This document shows, in pieces, positions 15,934-24,139 of a DNA stretch of 35,688 bases. Where the stretch lies: contig JAFZXI010000016.1 of NCBI GenBank assembly GCA_017616855.1, forward strand, positions 1 through 35,688, written 5' to 3'. Position numbers and translations under genes: made by a program. This stretch comes from Clostridia bacterium. GTDB lineage: Bacteria > Bacillota > Clostridia > Oscillospirales > RGIG8002. The notes beneath the pieces are model-generated. The model worked only from the letters and a program-made list of their open reading frames with translations. It ran no database searches and was not told where the DNA came from. The stretch's first letter is position 1. Each line of letters begins with the position of its first letter.

Positions 15934-15966
15934 AAATACGGCCGCGCTTTTTACGCGGCCGTATTT
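15934..15966 (+). terminator. Intrinsic terminator of the transport locus
   Basis: AAATACGGCCGCG (15934-15946) pairs over 13 bases with CGCGGCCGTATTT (15954-15966) around a 7-base loop, and the stem runs into five T residues (15964-15968). It begins nine bases after the last stop codon and closes the unit that starts at 1348. Confidence 0.92.
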
Positions 15967-15971
15967 TTCAC

Positions 15972-16000
15972 TTGACAAAACAGCATATATATAGTATTAT
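15972..16000 (+). promoter_or_regulatory. Sigma-A-type promoter of the CNNM/CBS gene
   Basis: A consensus TTGACA (15972-15977) and TATTAT (15995-16000) are separated by exactly 17 bases, placed directly after the terminator of the upstream locus. Transcription would start near 16007, leaving a leader of about 70 bases. Confidence 0.85.
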
Positions 16001-16079
16001 GATAGTTTGTTAAAGGGCGTATTTTGTGCCTGAAGCGACATTTTTCTTATTCTGAAAGGAGAAAACATAAGTAACCCAT

Positions 16080-17486
16080 ATGGACGGTGGAAGTATAATG
16101 CCGGTTTTGGCCGGCGAATTGGGAAAAGAGACGATTGCCTCCGACGGAGGCACGACAACCACGGGCATATTGCTCAGGATCCTTTTGCTGATAGTGCTGA
16201 TAGCGATAAACGCCTTCTTCGCGGCGAGCGAGATCGCGGTCATATCCGTCAGCGAAGGCAAGGTGCGCAAGCAGGCGGAAGAGGGCAGCAAAAAGGCGAA
16301 GCGCCTCGTGAAGTTCCTCGATAACCCCGCGAAGTTCCTTGCGACTATCCAGGTCGGCGTAACGCTGGCGGGATTGATGGCTTCGGCGAGCGCGGCGAAA
16401 AGCTTCGTGACGCCGGTCAGCAATCTTTTCTGCGAGCCGTCGAGCGCTTCGCGCGGAGCGGTCGAGGTCATCGTGCTGATCGCGCTGACGCTTATCCTTT
16501 CGTTCATGATGCTCGTCTTCGGCGAGCTGGTGCCGAAGCGCATCGCGATGCAGAAGGCGGAGAAGATGGCGCTTGCCGTTACCGGCGTGGTGACGGGCAT
16601 TTCAAAGATTTTCGCGCCCTTCGTCTGGCTGCTGACGAAGACGACTAACGGCGTGCTGCGCCTCTGCGGAATCGACCCGACGCGCAACTCCGAGGAAGTC
16701 ACCGAGGAGGAGATACGCATCATGGTCGAGGAGGGCGAGGAGGCCGGAGTCGTCGATCAGTCGGAAAAAGAGATGATTGATAACGTCTTCGAGCTCAACG
16801 ACATCCGCGTCAGCGAGATTATGACTCACCGCACGGAGATCGAGGCGATCTCCGTCGAGGACGGCATCGATGAAGCCGTCGAGATAGCGATAAAAGAGGG
16901 ATATTCCCGCATCCCCGTCTATGAGGATACGATAGACGATATAATCGGCGTGCTGAACGTCAAGGATTTGCTCAAGTTCGTGACGAAGAACGCGCCCAAG
17001 AACTTCAATATCAAGACGATTCTGCGTCCGGTCTACTTCGTGCCGGATACCAACACCGCGGACGAAGTGCTCCGCGAGCTGCAGGCGCGCAGACAGCACA
17101 TCGCCGTCGTGCTCGACGAATACGGCGGCACCGCCGGCATCGTCACGATGGAAGACCTGCTCGAAGCGATCGTCGGCAACATTCAGGACGAATACGACCA
17201 CGAGGACGAGGAGATCGTCAAGGTGGACGAAAGCGTCTTCGTCATCGACGGCGCGTCCGATCTCGAGGAGGTCTCCGAGAGCATCGGCGTCAACCTGCCC
17301 GAAGGCGAGTACTCCACCGTCGGCGGCATGATAATCGACCGGCTCGACCGCGTCCCCGAGGACGGCGAAACGCCCGTCGTGGAGTTCGACGGCCTGCGCT
17401 TCGAGGTGCTGAAGGTCGAGGACCACCGCATTCAGAGCGTGCGCATAACGAAGCTTCCTCCCGAAGAGGAAAGCGAAGAAGAGTGA
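16080..17486 (+). CDS. HlyC/CorC family membrane protein (CNNM plus CBS domains)
   Basis: This 468-residue protein has the family order. A CNNM (DUF21) membrane domain of about four helices is recognisable by [18 protein letters not shown] and [16 protein letters not shown] pair of CBS domains follows ([36 protein letters not shown], then [20 protein letters not shown]). A C-terminal CorC_HlyC domain contains [20 protein letters not shown], and the end is acidic. Relatives handle divalent cations, mainly magnesium efflux or magnesium and cobalt resistance, with CBS domains that bind ATP and magnesium. The start is uncertain. An AAAGGAG lies 18 bases before the ATG at 16080, and the in-frame ATG at 16098 is an alternative with only GGTGGA before it. 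Confidence 0.9.
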   Translation: MDGGSIMPVLAGELGKETIASDGGTTTTGILLRILLLIVLIAINAFFAASEIAVISVSEGKVRKQAEEGSKKAKRLVKFLDNPAKFLATIQVGVTLAGLMASASAAKSFVTPVSNLFCEPSSASRGAVEVIVLIALTLILSFMMLVFGELVPKRIAMQKAEKMALAVTGVVTGISKIFAPFVWLLTKTTNGVLRLCGIDPTRNSEEVTEEEIRIMVEEGEEAGVVDQSEKEMIDNVFELNDIRVSEIMTHRTEIEAISVEDGIDEAVEIAIKEGYSRIPVYEDTIDDIIGVLNVKDLLKFVTKNAPKNFNIKTILRPVYFVPDTNTADEVLRELQARRQHIAVVLDEYGGTAGIVTMEDLLEAIVGNIQDEYDHEDEEIVKVDESVFVIDGASDLEEVSESIGVNLPEGEYSTVGGMIIDRLDRVPEDGETPVVEFDGLRFEVLKVEDHRIQSVRITKLPPEEESEEE

Positions 17487-17518
17487 ATAAACGGCGCAAG
17501 CCGGAAGGGAATAAAGCT

Positions 17519-18697
17519 ATGAGATACACAGGAGTTACTTCAAGAGGTATAATCACCCCCATTTTCCAGCAGGGCGACGACCTTATCGCAGGCGTGACCT
17601 CCAGCATCGTCAAGGCGTCCGCCGAAGAGGGCTTCGAGCTGCACGACGGCGACGTCGTCGGCGTCACCGAAGCTGTCGTCGCGAGAACGCAGGGCAACTA
17701 CGCGACCTGCGACCAGATCGTTACCGACGTCCGCGCCAAGCTCGGCGACGGCGTCATCGGACTGGTTTTCCCGATCCTCAGCAGAAACAGATTCGCTATC
17801 ATGCTCCGCGCCTTCGCGCGCGCGGCGGGCAAGCTGGTCGTTCAGCTTTCCTACCCCTCCGACGAGGTCGGCAACCCGCTGCTTTCCTGGGATCAGGTGG
17901 ACGCCGCCGGCGTCGACCCCTTCAAAGACAGCTTCACGCTCGAGCAGTTCCGCGCGAAGTTCGGCAACGACACGGTGCATAAGTTCACCGGCGTCGACTA
18001 TATCGAGTATTACCGCTCGCTCGGCGATAACGTCGAGATAATCTTCTCCAACGACCCGCGCTATATCCTGAATTACACTAAGAACGTCATCAACAGCGAT
18101 ATCCATACCCGCCGCCGCACCGAGCGTATACTCAAGGAAGCGGGCGCGAACGTCTACGCGATGGACGAACTGATGACCGCCCCCGTCGACGGCAGCGGCT
18201 TCAACCCGAAGTACGGCCTGCTCGGCAGCAACAAGGCGACCGAGGAGAAGGTAAAGCTCTTCCCGCGCGACGCCGACAAGTTCGTCGCGTCGCTCGCCGC
18301 GGCGCTCTATGAGGCGACCGGCAAGCATATCGAAGTCATGGTTTACGGCGACGGCGGCTTCAAGGATCCCGTCGGCGGCATCTGGGAGCTCGCGGACCCG
18401 GTCGTTTCCCCGGCCTACACCGCCGGCCTCGAGGGCACGCCCAACGAGCTGAAGATGAAGTATTTCGCCGATAACGAGTTTGCGTCGCTTTCCGGCGAGG
18501 CGCTCGCCGAGGCGATGCGCTCCCGCATTCGCGAGAAGGATAAGAGTTTGGTCGGCAACATGCAGTCGCAGGGCACGACTCCGCGCCGCCTGACCGACCT
18601 GCTCGGCAGTCTTTGCGACCTGACCAGCGGCAGCGGCGACCGCGGCACCCCCGTCGTGCTTATCCAGGGCTACTTCACCAACTTCGCGACCGAATGA
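17519..18697 (+). CDS. CofE-like protein (coenzyme F420-0:L-glutamate ligase family)
   Basis: This 392-residue cytoplasmic protein has the N-terminal pattern of the F420-0 gamma-glutamyl ligase family: YTGVTSRGIITPIFQQGDDL, then ELHDGDVVGVTEAVVARTQG, and later VMVYGDGGFKDPVGGIWELA. True CofE adds glutamates to F420 with GTP. Clostridia of this kind are not known for F420, and no other F420 gene is visible here, so the actual reaction is probably a different glutamate or acid ligation. The ATG at 17519 is chosen because AAGGGA lies 9 bases upstream; a GTG at 17483 is in frame but overlaps the upstream gene without a binding site. The gene is 32 bases after the CNNM/CBS gene and likely shares its promoter. 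Confidence 0.78.
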   Translation: MRYTGVTSRGIITPIFQQGDDLIAGVTSSIVKASAEEGFELHDGDVVGVTEAVVARTQGNYATCDQIVTDVRAKLGDGVIGLVFPILSRNRFAIMLRAFARAAGKLVVQLSYPSDEVGNPLLSWDQVDAAGVDPFKDSFTLEQFRAKFGNDTVHKFTGVDYIEYYRSLGDNVEIIFSNDPRYILNYTKNVINSDIHTRRRTERILKEAGANVYAMDELMTAPVDGSGFNPKYGLLGSNKATEEKVKLFPRDADKFVASLAAALYEATGKHIEVMVYGDGGFKDPVGGIWELADPVVSPAYTAGLEGTPNELKMKYFADNEFASLSGEALAEAMRSRIREKDKSLVGNMQSQGTTPRRLTDLLGSLCDLTSGSGDRGTPVVLIQGYFTNFATE

Positions 18698-18726
18698 TGC
18701 GCCGCACGATGCGCGGCTAAATGAAT

Positions 18727-18757
18727 ACTGAAGACTGAAGATTTAATAATTAATAAT
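18727..18757. repeat. Heptamer tandem repeats on the left of the convergent terminator
   Basis: ACTGAAG occurs twice in tandem (18727-18740) and TAATAAT occurs twice in tandem (18744-18757), with three bases between the pairs. Both have a 7-base period, the same as the TTTGCAA array on the other side of the terminator. Confidence 0.6.
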
Positions 18758-18765
18758 GAATGAAC

Positions 18766-18792
18766 AAAACCGCACCCGTCGGGTGCGGTTTT
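18766..18792. terminator. Bidirectional intrinsic terminator between convergent genes
   Basis: AAAACCGCACCC (18766-18777) pairs over 12 bases with GGGTGCGGTTTT (18781-18792) around a 3-base loop. T-rich ends lie on both strands, so it can serve the CofE-like gene on plus and the glycosyltransferase on minus. A second small hairpin, CAAATCGG with CCGATTTG, follows at 18801-18821. Confidence 0.88.
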
Positions 18793-18829
18793 GATTTATT
18801 CAAATCGGCTCCGCCGATTTGTTCCTTAA

Positions 18830-18857
18830 TTTGCAATTTGCAATTTTCAATTTGCAA
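18830..18857. repeat. Heptamer tandem array TTTGCAA x4
   Basis: Four heptamers run head to tail: TTTGCAA, TTTGCAA, TTTTCAA, TTTGCAA, one carrying a single change. The array ends exactly at the stop codon of the minus-strand glycosyltransferase (18858-18860). It is noncoding microsatellite-like DNA. Confidence 0.75.
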
Positions 18858-19808
18858 TTACTTGAAGTAATCTTCAACTATATATCTCGGTCTCGCCTTC
18901 GTCTCGAGATAGACCTTGCCGACGTATTCGCCGACTATGCCTATCGCGGTGAGGTTCAGTCCGCAGGCGGCGGCGATCGCGGCGAGGATTATCGTCCATT
19001 GCCATTCGGGGTGTCCGCAGGCGCAGATTATCGCGAAGGCGATAATCGCGGCAATCCCGAGCGTCAGCAGGATAAGCCCGAGCGAAAGTATCAGCCGTAT
19101 CGGGCGGACCGACATCGAGGTAATCCCCTGCCAGGCGAGCGCGAGCATCTTCTTCAGCGGATACTTCGATTCGCCCGCCTTGCGCTCCTGACGCGCGTAC
19201 TCCACCGTCGCGGAGGGGAAGCCGACGAGCGGCACCAGCCCGCGCAGGAAGAGATTGACCTCTTTGAACTCCGCGAGGGCGTTCAGCGCGCGCCTGCTCA
19301 TAAGGCGGCAGTCGGCGTGGTCGGGCACGATCTCGACGCCCATCTTCAGCAGCGTTTTGTAGTATCTGCGCGCCGTGCGGCGCTTGAAGGCGGAGTCGCT
19401 TCTGCGGTCGTTCCTTACGCCGTAGACGACGTCCGCGCCGTCGTAGTATTTATCGAGGAAGCCGTCTATGACGGCGACGTCGTCCTGCAGGTCGGCGTCG
19501 ATGGAGATAGCCATGTCGGCGTCGTCCTTCGCGGCGAGCAGGCCGGCGAGCAGCGCGTTTTGGTGCCCGCGGTTGCGCGAAAGCTTCAGCCCCGCGGCGT
19601 AACCGCTGACCTCGCGCAGTCCGGATATAAACTCCCAGGTCCCGTCCGTCGAGCCGTCGTCGACGAAAAGGACGCGGCTTTCGGGCGAAACGCGTCCGCT
19701 TTCGACGAGCTCCGCGACGCGTCCGAGCAGTACGCGCGAGGTTTCGGGCAGCGCCTCCTCCTCGTTATAGCAGGGCACAACGATAAACAGCGTGCCGGTA
19801 TTTCTCAC
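18858..19808 (-). CDS. Family 2 glycosyltransferase (GtrB/DPM1-like)
   Basis: This 316-residue protein has the GT2 order. The N-terminal nucleotide-binding part reads VVPCYNEEEALPETSRVL, then VLFVDDGSTDGTWEF. SIDADLQDD carries the DxD-type metal site. LMSRRALNAL and LFLRGLVPLVGFP follow, and at about residue 205 RKAGESKYPLKKM is typical of the polyisoprenyl-phosphate glycosyltransferases. Two helices near the C-terminus (about 235-258 and 268-292) anchor it to the membrane. In the family it makes a lipid-phosphate-linked sugar used to decorate surface polymers. The start is a GTG (19808-19806) with AGGGAG 9 bases upstream. It has its own promoter and faces the ruv-side unit divergently. Confidence 0.9.
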   Translation of the reverse strand: MRNTGTLFIVVPCYNEEEALPETSRVLLGRVAELVESGRVSPESRVLFVDDGSTDGTWEFISGLREVSGYAAGLKLSRNRGHQNALLAGLLAAKDDADMAISIDADLQDDVAVIDGFLDKYYDGADVVYGVRNDRRSDSAFKRRTARRYYKTLLKMGVEIVPDHADCRLMSRRALNALAEFKEVNLFLRGLVPLVGFPSATVEYARQERKAGESKYPLKKMLALAWQGITSMSVRPIRLILSLGLILLTLGIAAIIAFAIICACGHPEWQWTIILAAIAAACGLNLTAIGIVGEYVGKVYLETKARPRYIVEDYFK

Positions 19809-19832
19809 GGGCGATCACTCCCTTCGCTTTTT

Positions 19833-19861
19833 ATAATATCACAAAAGAAAAAATAATACAA
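19833..19861 (-). promoter_or_regulatory. Promoter of the glycosyltransferase gene
   Basis: On the minus strand, TTGTAT (plus 19856-19861) and TATTAT (plus 19833-19838) are 17 bases apart, and a TGA before the -10 provides the extended TGn element. The start codon lies about 25 bases downstream of the -10, so the leader is very short. Confidence 0.65.
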
Positions 19862-19877
19862 CCCCGCGCCGCAAATT

Positions 19878-19899
19878 GTTAATTTCACTTGAAATTAAC
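19878..19899. promoter_or_regulatory. Perfect 10-bp inverted repeat over the -35 of the rightward promoter
   Basis: GTTAATTTCA (19878-19887) and TGAAATTAAC (19890-19899) are exact reverse complements with a 2-base centre. The repeat covers the TTGAAA -35 hexamer at 19889-19894 and lies upstream of the divergent leftward promoter, so a protein bound here could control both. Confidence 0.5.
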
Positions 19900-19917
19900 G
19901 GACTTTTCTATTATAAT
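19889..19917 (+). promoter_or_regulatory. Sigma-A-type promoter of the rightward run beginning at 19973
   Basis: TTGAAA (19889-19894) and consensus TATAAT (19912-19917) are separated by 17 bases. No equally strong promoter was seen further right, so it may drive the secreted-protein gene, the ruv genes and possibly more. Confidence 0.8.
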
Positions 19918-19972
19918 AAACTATGTATATTAGGATAATATGGGCAAATTGCAGGAAAGGGGCGTGAGGCGC

Positions 19973-21079
19973 GTGAAAAAAACGGTCGCGATACTGCTTG
20001 CGGCGCTGCTGCTGACGGCGCTTGCCGCGCCCGCGTACGCGCTTTCGATGCCGGAAACGCTGAACGTTCCCACCGGCGTCGCCGCCGAAAACTTCCTCGC
20101 CGAGGAATACCAGTACCGCACGCTGATATACTTCACCCTCGCGGACGACATAATCGAGGTCATGTCCACCGAGCCGTCGCGCTATAAAGCGCTGACGCTC
20201 GAAGGCAAGCTCTACCTGCAGTTTTCGATAGACGGCGGAAGCTGGGTCAGCTTCTACTTCACCGGCGCCGACGACGAGGGCAACGAGGTGCAGCGCGTCT
20301 ACAAAAAGCTCACGCTGACGCGCAAAAACTCCGTCTCCGTGCTGAACCTCGTGCGCGAGCAGGACCGCGCGCAGCTTCCCGAGGACGTCTACTTCTACGA
20401 TCCCGAATATCCGCAGAACAGCTACCTGAAAACCGACGCCCACGAGTTCCGTTTCCGCGTCCGCGTGGAGCTTGAATATATCGACAAGGCGGATCTGAAG
20501 ACGAAAAGCGTGACTTCGCCGTGGTCGAAGGCGGCGACGGCGTCCACCGTCGTGACGGAGGAGACGCTTCCGTCCGTCCTTCGCCTGCCGGTCATCGCTT
20601 CCGCGGAGCCGCGCGACGGCGCGTCCGGCGCCGAGCTCGCGGTGAGCGTGAAGCCGCCGATGCAGGTCACGCTGGTCGATAATTTCCTGCGCGAAAACGG
20701 CGGCGCCGTTGAGCTTCAGGCGCAGGCGAGCGTAAACGAGGGCGAGTGGGTGGATATGCCCGCTTCCGAAAGCGCCGTCGGCGCCGCGGTCTTCAACGTG
20801 CCGCAGTCGCTCGGGCCGGAGACCGCCTCCGCGGTCAAAACCAGCAACTTCCGCGTCCGCTTCCGCTACGCCGCGAAGGGCAGGGAGCTTGCGTCCGACT
20901 GGACGGAGGCGACCGCGGTCGGCGAATATATCGAACAGAGCAGGAATCCGGAGTTTTCCGCCCCGTCCTTCCTTATGAACGAGTTTCTGGGGCTGAAGGT
21001 CTGGATATGGATGCTCGCGGGGATCGTGATACTGCTCGCGGTCATCTCCGCGGCGATAGTACGGGGGAGAAGATATTGA
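19973..21079 (+). CDS. Secreted, C-terminally membrane-anchored protein of unknown function
   Basis: The protein is 368 residues from the GTG at 19973, chosen because AAAGGGG lies upstream at usable spacing and a clean signal peptide (MKKTVAILLAALLLTAL, then APAYA) follows at once. An in-frame ATG at 19940 would add 11 residues in front. The middle has no recognised family. Two stretches (HEFRFRVRVELEYID with SPWSKAAT, and NFRVRFRYAAKG with SDWTEATAVG) look like the end strands of fibronectin type III-like sandwiches, so two such modules are possible. A helix near residues 342-362 (VWIWMLAGIVILLAVISAA) ends in a basic RGRRY, so the body should sit outside with a short tail inside. Its stop overlaps the ruvC start. 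Confidence 0.75.
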   Translation: MKKTVAILLAALLLTALAAPAYALSMPETLNVPTGVAAENFLAEEYQYRTLIYFTLADDIIEVMSTEPSRYKALTLEGKLYLQFSIDGGSWVSFYFTGADDEGNEVQRVYKKLTLTRKNSVSVLNLVREQDRAQLPEDVYFYDPEYPQNSYLKTDAHEFRFRVRVELEYIDKADLKTKSVTSPWSKAATASTVVTEETLPSVLRLPVIASAEPRDGASGAELAVSVKPPMQVTLVDNFLRENGGAVELQAQASVNEGEWVDMPASESAVGAAVFNVPQSLGPETASAVKTSNFRVRFRYAAKGRELASDWTEATAVGEYIEQSRNPEFSAPSFLMNEFLGLKVWIWMLAGIVILLAVISAAIVRGRRY

Positions 21080-21597
21080 TTATCATCGGCATCGACCCGG
21101 GGCTCGCGACCATCGGCTTCGGCGTCATCGACTATACGGGTGGCAGGTTCAGGACGCTCGACTACGGCGTGCTGACGACGCCGGCGCATACGCCCGTGCC
21201 GGAGCGGCTCGAAAAGATTTTCTCCGACGCGACCGCGCTTTTCGCGAAGTACCGCCCCGACGCCATCTCGATGGAGGAGCTTTATTTCAGCAAGAACATA
21301 ACCACCGGCATACCGGTCGCGGAGGCGCGCGGAGTGCTGCTGCTCGCGGCGCAGAAGACCGGCGTCGGCGTCTACGAATACAACCCCGCCGAAGTCAAGC
21401 AGGCGATCGTCGGCTACGGCAAGGCGGAGAAAAAGCAGGTCATGGAGATGACCCGCATGCTGCTGCGGCTCAACGAAATGCCGCGTCCCGACGACGCCGC
21501 CGACGCGCTCGCCGTCGCCGTCTGCCACGCGCACTGCTCCGGTTCGCTGAACGTGTTTGAAATGAACCGCGGCGCCGCCCGCAGAAATATAAGATAG
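21076..21597 (+). CDS. ruvC: Holliday junction endodeoxyribonuclease RuvC
   Basis: This 173-residue protein has the RNase H-like fold residues in place: Asp7 in GIDPGLATIGFG, Glu67/Glu68 in SMEELYFSKN, and Asp140 and Asp143 in RPDDAADALA. RuvC cuts four-way recombination junctions after RuvAB has moved them. The start is a TTG (21076-21078) overlapping the previous stop by four bases, with GGGGGAG upstream. A TTG is needed because the conserved IIGIDPG begins immediately after it. It leads the ruvC-ruvA-ruvB run. Confidence 0.95.
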   Translation: MIIIGIDPGLATIGFGVIDYTGGRFRTLDYGVLTTPAHTPVPERLEKIFSDATALFAKYRPDAISMEELYFSKNITTGIPVAEARGVLLLAAQKTGVGVYEYNPAEVKQAIVGYGKAEKKQVMEMTRMLLRLNEMPRPDDAADALAVAVCHAHCSGSLNVFEMNRGAARRNIR

Positions 21598-21635
21598 CTT
21601 ACCGGACTCCGAAAGACGACAAAGGAGATAACGCC

Positions 21636-22211
21636 ATGTATTACCATATCAGAGGAACGCTTGCCTGCACCGGCCCCGGCTTCGCGGTCGTGGACTGCGG
21701 CGGCGTCGGCTACAAGGCCGGCGTGTCGCGCAACACCTTCAAGGACCTGCCCGGCATAGGCGAATACGTCAAGCTGCTGACGCACTACGTCGTTCGCGAG
21801 GATGCCGCCGAGCTTTACGGCTTTCTGACGCAGGAGGAGCTCGATTGCTTCCGCAGCATGCTCACCGTCAGCGGCGTCGGGCCGAAGGCGGCTCTGGCGA
21901 TCCTTTCGGAGCTGACTCCCGACCGCTTCGCTGCGGCGGTGTCGGCGGGGGACTACAAGCTGCTGACGCTCGCCAGCGGCGTCGGGCCGAAGCTCGCGCA
22001 GCGCATCGTGCTCGAGCTGAAGGGGAAGCTCGGCGATATTTCCGAGCTGACCGGCGCCGACGTTCCGCAGGTGCGCGGCAATAAGGCGGAAGCCGCCGCG
22101 GCGCTCGAAGCGCTCGGCATGAAGCCGCGTGAAGCCGCCGCCGCGGTCGCTTCGCTCGACGGCGACATGTCCGTCGAACAGCTTATCGCCGCGGCGCTCG
22201 GCAAGCGCTGA
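21636..22211 (+). CDS. ruvA: Holliday junction DNA-binding subunit RuvA
   Basis: This 191-residue protein has the three RuvA regions: an N-terminal OB-fold ([20 protein letters not shown]), two helix-hairpin-helix motifs ([16 protein letters not shown] and [20 protein letters not shown]), and a C-terminal domain III ([20 protein letters not shown]) joined by a linker, which regulates RuvB. Tetramers clamp the Holliday junction. AAAGGAG lies before the ATG, and the gene is followed 17 bases later by ruvB. Confidence 0.96.
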   Translation: MYYHIRGTLACTGPGFAVVDCGGVGYKAGVSRNTFKDLPGIGEYVKLLTHYVVREDAAELYGFLTQEELDCFRSMLTVSGVGPKAALAILSELTPDRFAAAVSAGDYKLLTLASGVGPKLAQRIVLELKGKLGDISELTGADVPQVRGNKAEAAAALEALGMKPREAAAAVASLDGDMSVEQLIAAALGKR

Positions 22212-22228
22212 ACGGGGGAGGTAACGTG

Positions 22229-23269
22229 ATGAACTACGACGATTTTGACGAAGGACGCTTCGTAGCGCCCGAAGAGAATATTTACGACAGGGATATCGAA
22301 AACACCCTGCGCCCGCGCACGCTCGACGAGTACGTCGGGCAGGACAAGGTCAAAGAGAACCTCCGCATCTTCATCGAGGCGGCGAAAAAGCGCGGCGAAC
22401 CGATTGACCACTGCCTGCTTTACGGGCCTCCCGGCCTCGGCAAAACGACCCTCGCCGGCGTCATCGCCAACGAGATGAACAGCAATATCCGCATCACGAG
22501 CGGCCCCGCCATCGAGAAGCCGGCGGACCTCGCGGCGCTGCTGACCAACCTCGCGGACGGCGACGTGCTCTTTATCGACGAGATACACCGCCTTTCCACC
22601 GCCGTCGAGGAAGTGCTCTATCCCGCGATGGAGGATTACGCCATCGACATCATCATCGGCAAGGGCCCGTCCGCGCGCTCGATACGTCTCGACCTGCGGA
22701 AGTTCACCCTGATAGGTGCGACGACGAAGCCGGGCTCGATTTCCAACCCGCTCCGCGACCGCTTCGGCGTGCTGTTCCGGCTTGAAATGTACTCGCTCGA
22801 GGAGCTCGCGGCGATAGTTTCGCGCAGCGCCGGCATCCTCGGCATCAACTGCGCTCCGGACGGCGCGATGCAGATCGCGCGCTGCAGCCGAGGCACTCCG
22901 CGCGTCGCCAACCGCCTGCTCAAGCGCGTCCGCGACTACGCCGAGGTCAAGGCCGACGGCGTCATCACCGCCGCGGCGACTTCGGAGGCGCTGAAGCTGA
23001 TGGAGATCGACTCGCTCGGACTCGACACCGTCGACCGCCGTCTGCTTGAAACGATAGCCGTGACCTTCTCCGGCGGCCCCGTCGGCGTGGAAACGCTCGC
23101 GGCGGCGACCGGCGAGGAGGCGGCGAGCATAGAGGACGTCTACGAGCCGTATCTTATGCAGCTCGGATTCATAAACCGCACGCCCCGCGGCAGGTGCCTG
23201 ACGAAGGCGGCTTACGACTACCTCGGCATGCCCGTCAAGACCGACGGACAGATGAGCTTCGATATGTGA
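22229..23269 (+). CDS. ruvB: Holliday junction branch migration ATPase RuvB
   Basis: This 346-residue AAA+ motor has Walker [10 protein letters not shown] near residue 67, Walker [10 protein letters not shown], sensor 1 GATTKPGSI and the arginine-rich [22 protein letters not shown]-terminal winged helix ends at [20 protein letters not shown]. It pumps DNA through the RuvA-junction complex. The ATG at 22229 has GGGGGAGG seven bases upstream; the GTG directly before it (22226) is too close to that site. Confidence 0.97.
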   Translation: MNYDDFDEGRFVAPEENIYDRDIENTLRPRTLDEYVGQDKVKENLRIFIEAAKKRGEPIDHCLLYGPPGLGKTTLAGVIANEMNSNIRITSGPAIEKPADLAALLTNLADGDVLFIDEIHRLSTAVEEVLYPAMEDYAIDIIIGKGPSARSIRLDLRKFTLIGATTKPGSISNPLRDRFGVLFRLEMYSLEELAAIVSRSAGILGINCAPDGAMQIARCSRGTPRVANRLLKRVRDYAEVKADGVITAAATSEALKLMEIDSLGLDTVDRRLLETIAVTFSGGPVGVETLAAATGEEAASIEDVYEPYLMQLGFINRTPRGRCLTKAAYDYLGMPVKTDGQMSFDM

Positions 23270-23278
23270 GGATAGATT

Positions 23279-24139
23279 ATGAGGATTGCAAACGGCTGGC
23301 GCGATTACGAGCTGCTCGACGCTTCGGACGGCGAACGCCTGGAGCGCTGGGGCGACTTCTGCGTCGTGCGCCCCGATCCGCAGGTGATATGGACGACGGA
23401 TAAAAGGGACCGCCGCTGGCGCGAGTTCGCGGGCCGCTACCACCGCTCCGAGACCGGAGGCGGCAGGTGGGAGGACCGCGGAATGCCCGCGCAGTCGCAG
23501 ATATCTTACGGCGGATACAGATTCGTCATCAAGCCGATGGGCTTCAAGCACATGGGCATCTTCCCCGAGCAGGCGGTCAATTGGGACTACGCCGCGGCGA
23601 AGCTGAAAAACCGCCCCGGCGCGCGCGTGCTGAATCTTTTCGCCTACACCGGCGGCGCCACCGTGGCGTGTCTCGCCGCGGGCGCGCAGGTCACGCACGT
23701 TGACGCCTCGAAGGGCATGATTGCGATGGCGAAGGAGAACGCCGCGCTTTCCGGCGTCGCCGAAGCGCCCGTCCGCTGGATCGCGGACGACTGCCTCGCC
23801 TTCGTCCGCCGCGAACAGCGGCGCGGCAAGCGCTACGACGCGATAATCTGCGACCCGCCGTCTTACGGCAGGGGCAGCGGCGCGCAGGTCTGGAAGCTCG
23901 AGGACGACCTTTTCACCTTCTGCGCCGAGTGCGCGAAGCTGCTTTCCGACGAGCCGCTGTTCTTCATTCTCAATATGTACACCACCGCGCTCGCGCCCTC
24001 CGTCGGCGGACAGATCCTTTCGCTTACCGCCGGAGCCGCCGCGAAAAGCCGCACTTCGAGCGACGAGATAGGGCTTCCCATCGTCAGCGGCGGGGTGCTG
24101 CCCTGCGGAAATACCACCATAACGGAGTTCATACGATAA
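23279..24139 (+). CDS. Class I SAM-dependent methyltransferase (RlmI-like)
   Basis: This 286-residue cytoplasmic protein binds S-adenosylmethionine through VLNLFAYTGGATVACLAAG (motif I), followed by VTHVDASKGMIAMAKENA and the catalytic-side motif DPPSYGRG. These match the family of 23S rRNA base methyltransferases such as RlmI and RlmK. The PUA RNA-binding domain of RlmI is absent; a shorter N-terminus (about 90 residues, many Trp and Arg) takes its place. The RNA target is unknown. GAGG precedes the ATG, nine bases after ruvB, and the stop abuts the next gene. Confidence 0.85.
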   Translation: MRIANGWRDYELLDASDGERLERWGDFCVVRPDPQVIWTTDKRDRRWREFAGRYHRSETGGGRWEDRGMPAQSQISYGGYRFVIKPMGFKHMGIFPEQAVNWDYAAAKLKNRPGARVLNLFAYTGGATVACLAAGAQVTHVDASKGMIAMAKENAALSGVAEAPVRWIADDCLAFVRREQRRGKRYDAIICDPPSYGRGSGAQVWKLEDDLFTFCAECAKLLSDEPLFFILNMYTTALAPSVGGQILSLTAGAAAKSRTSSDEIGLPIVSGGVLPCGNTTITEFIR

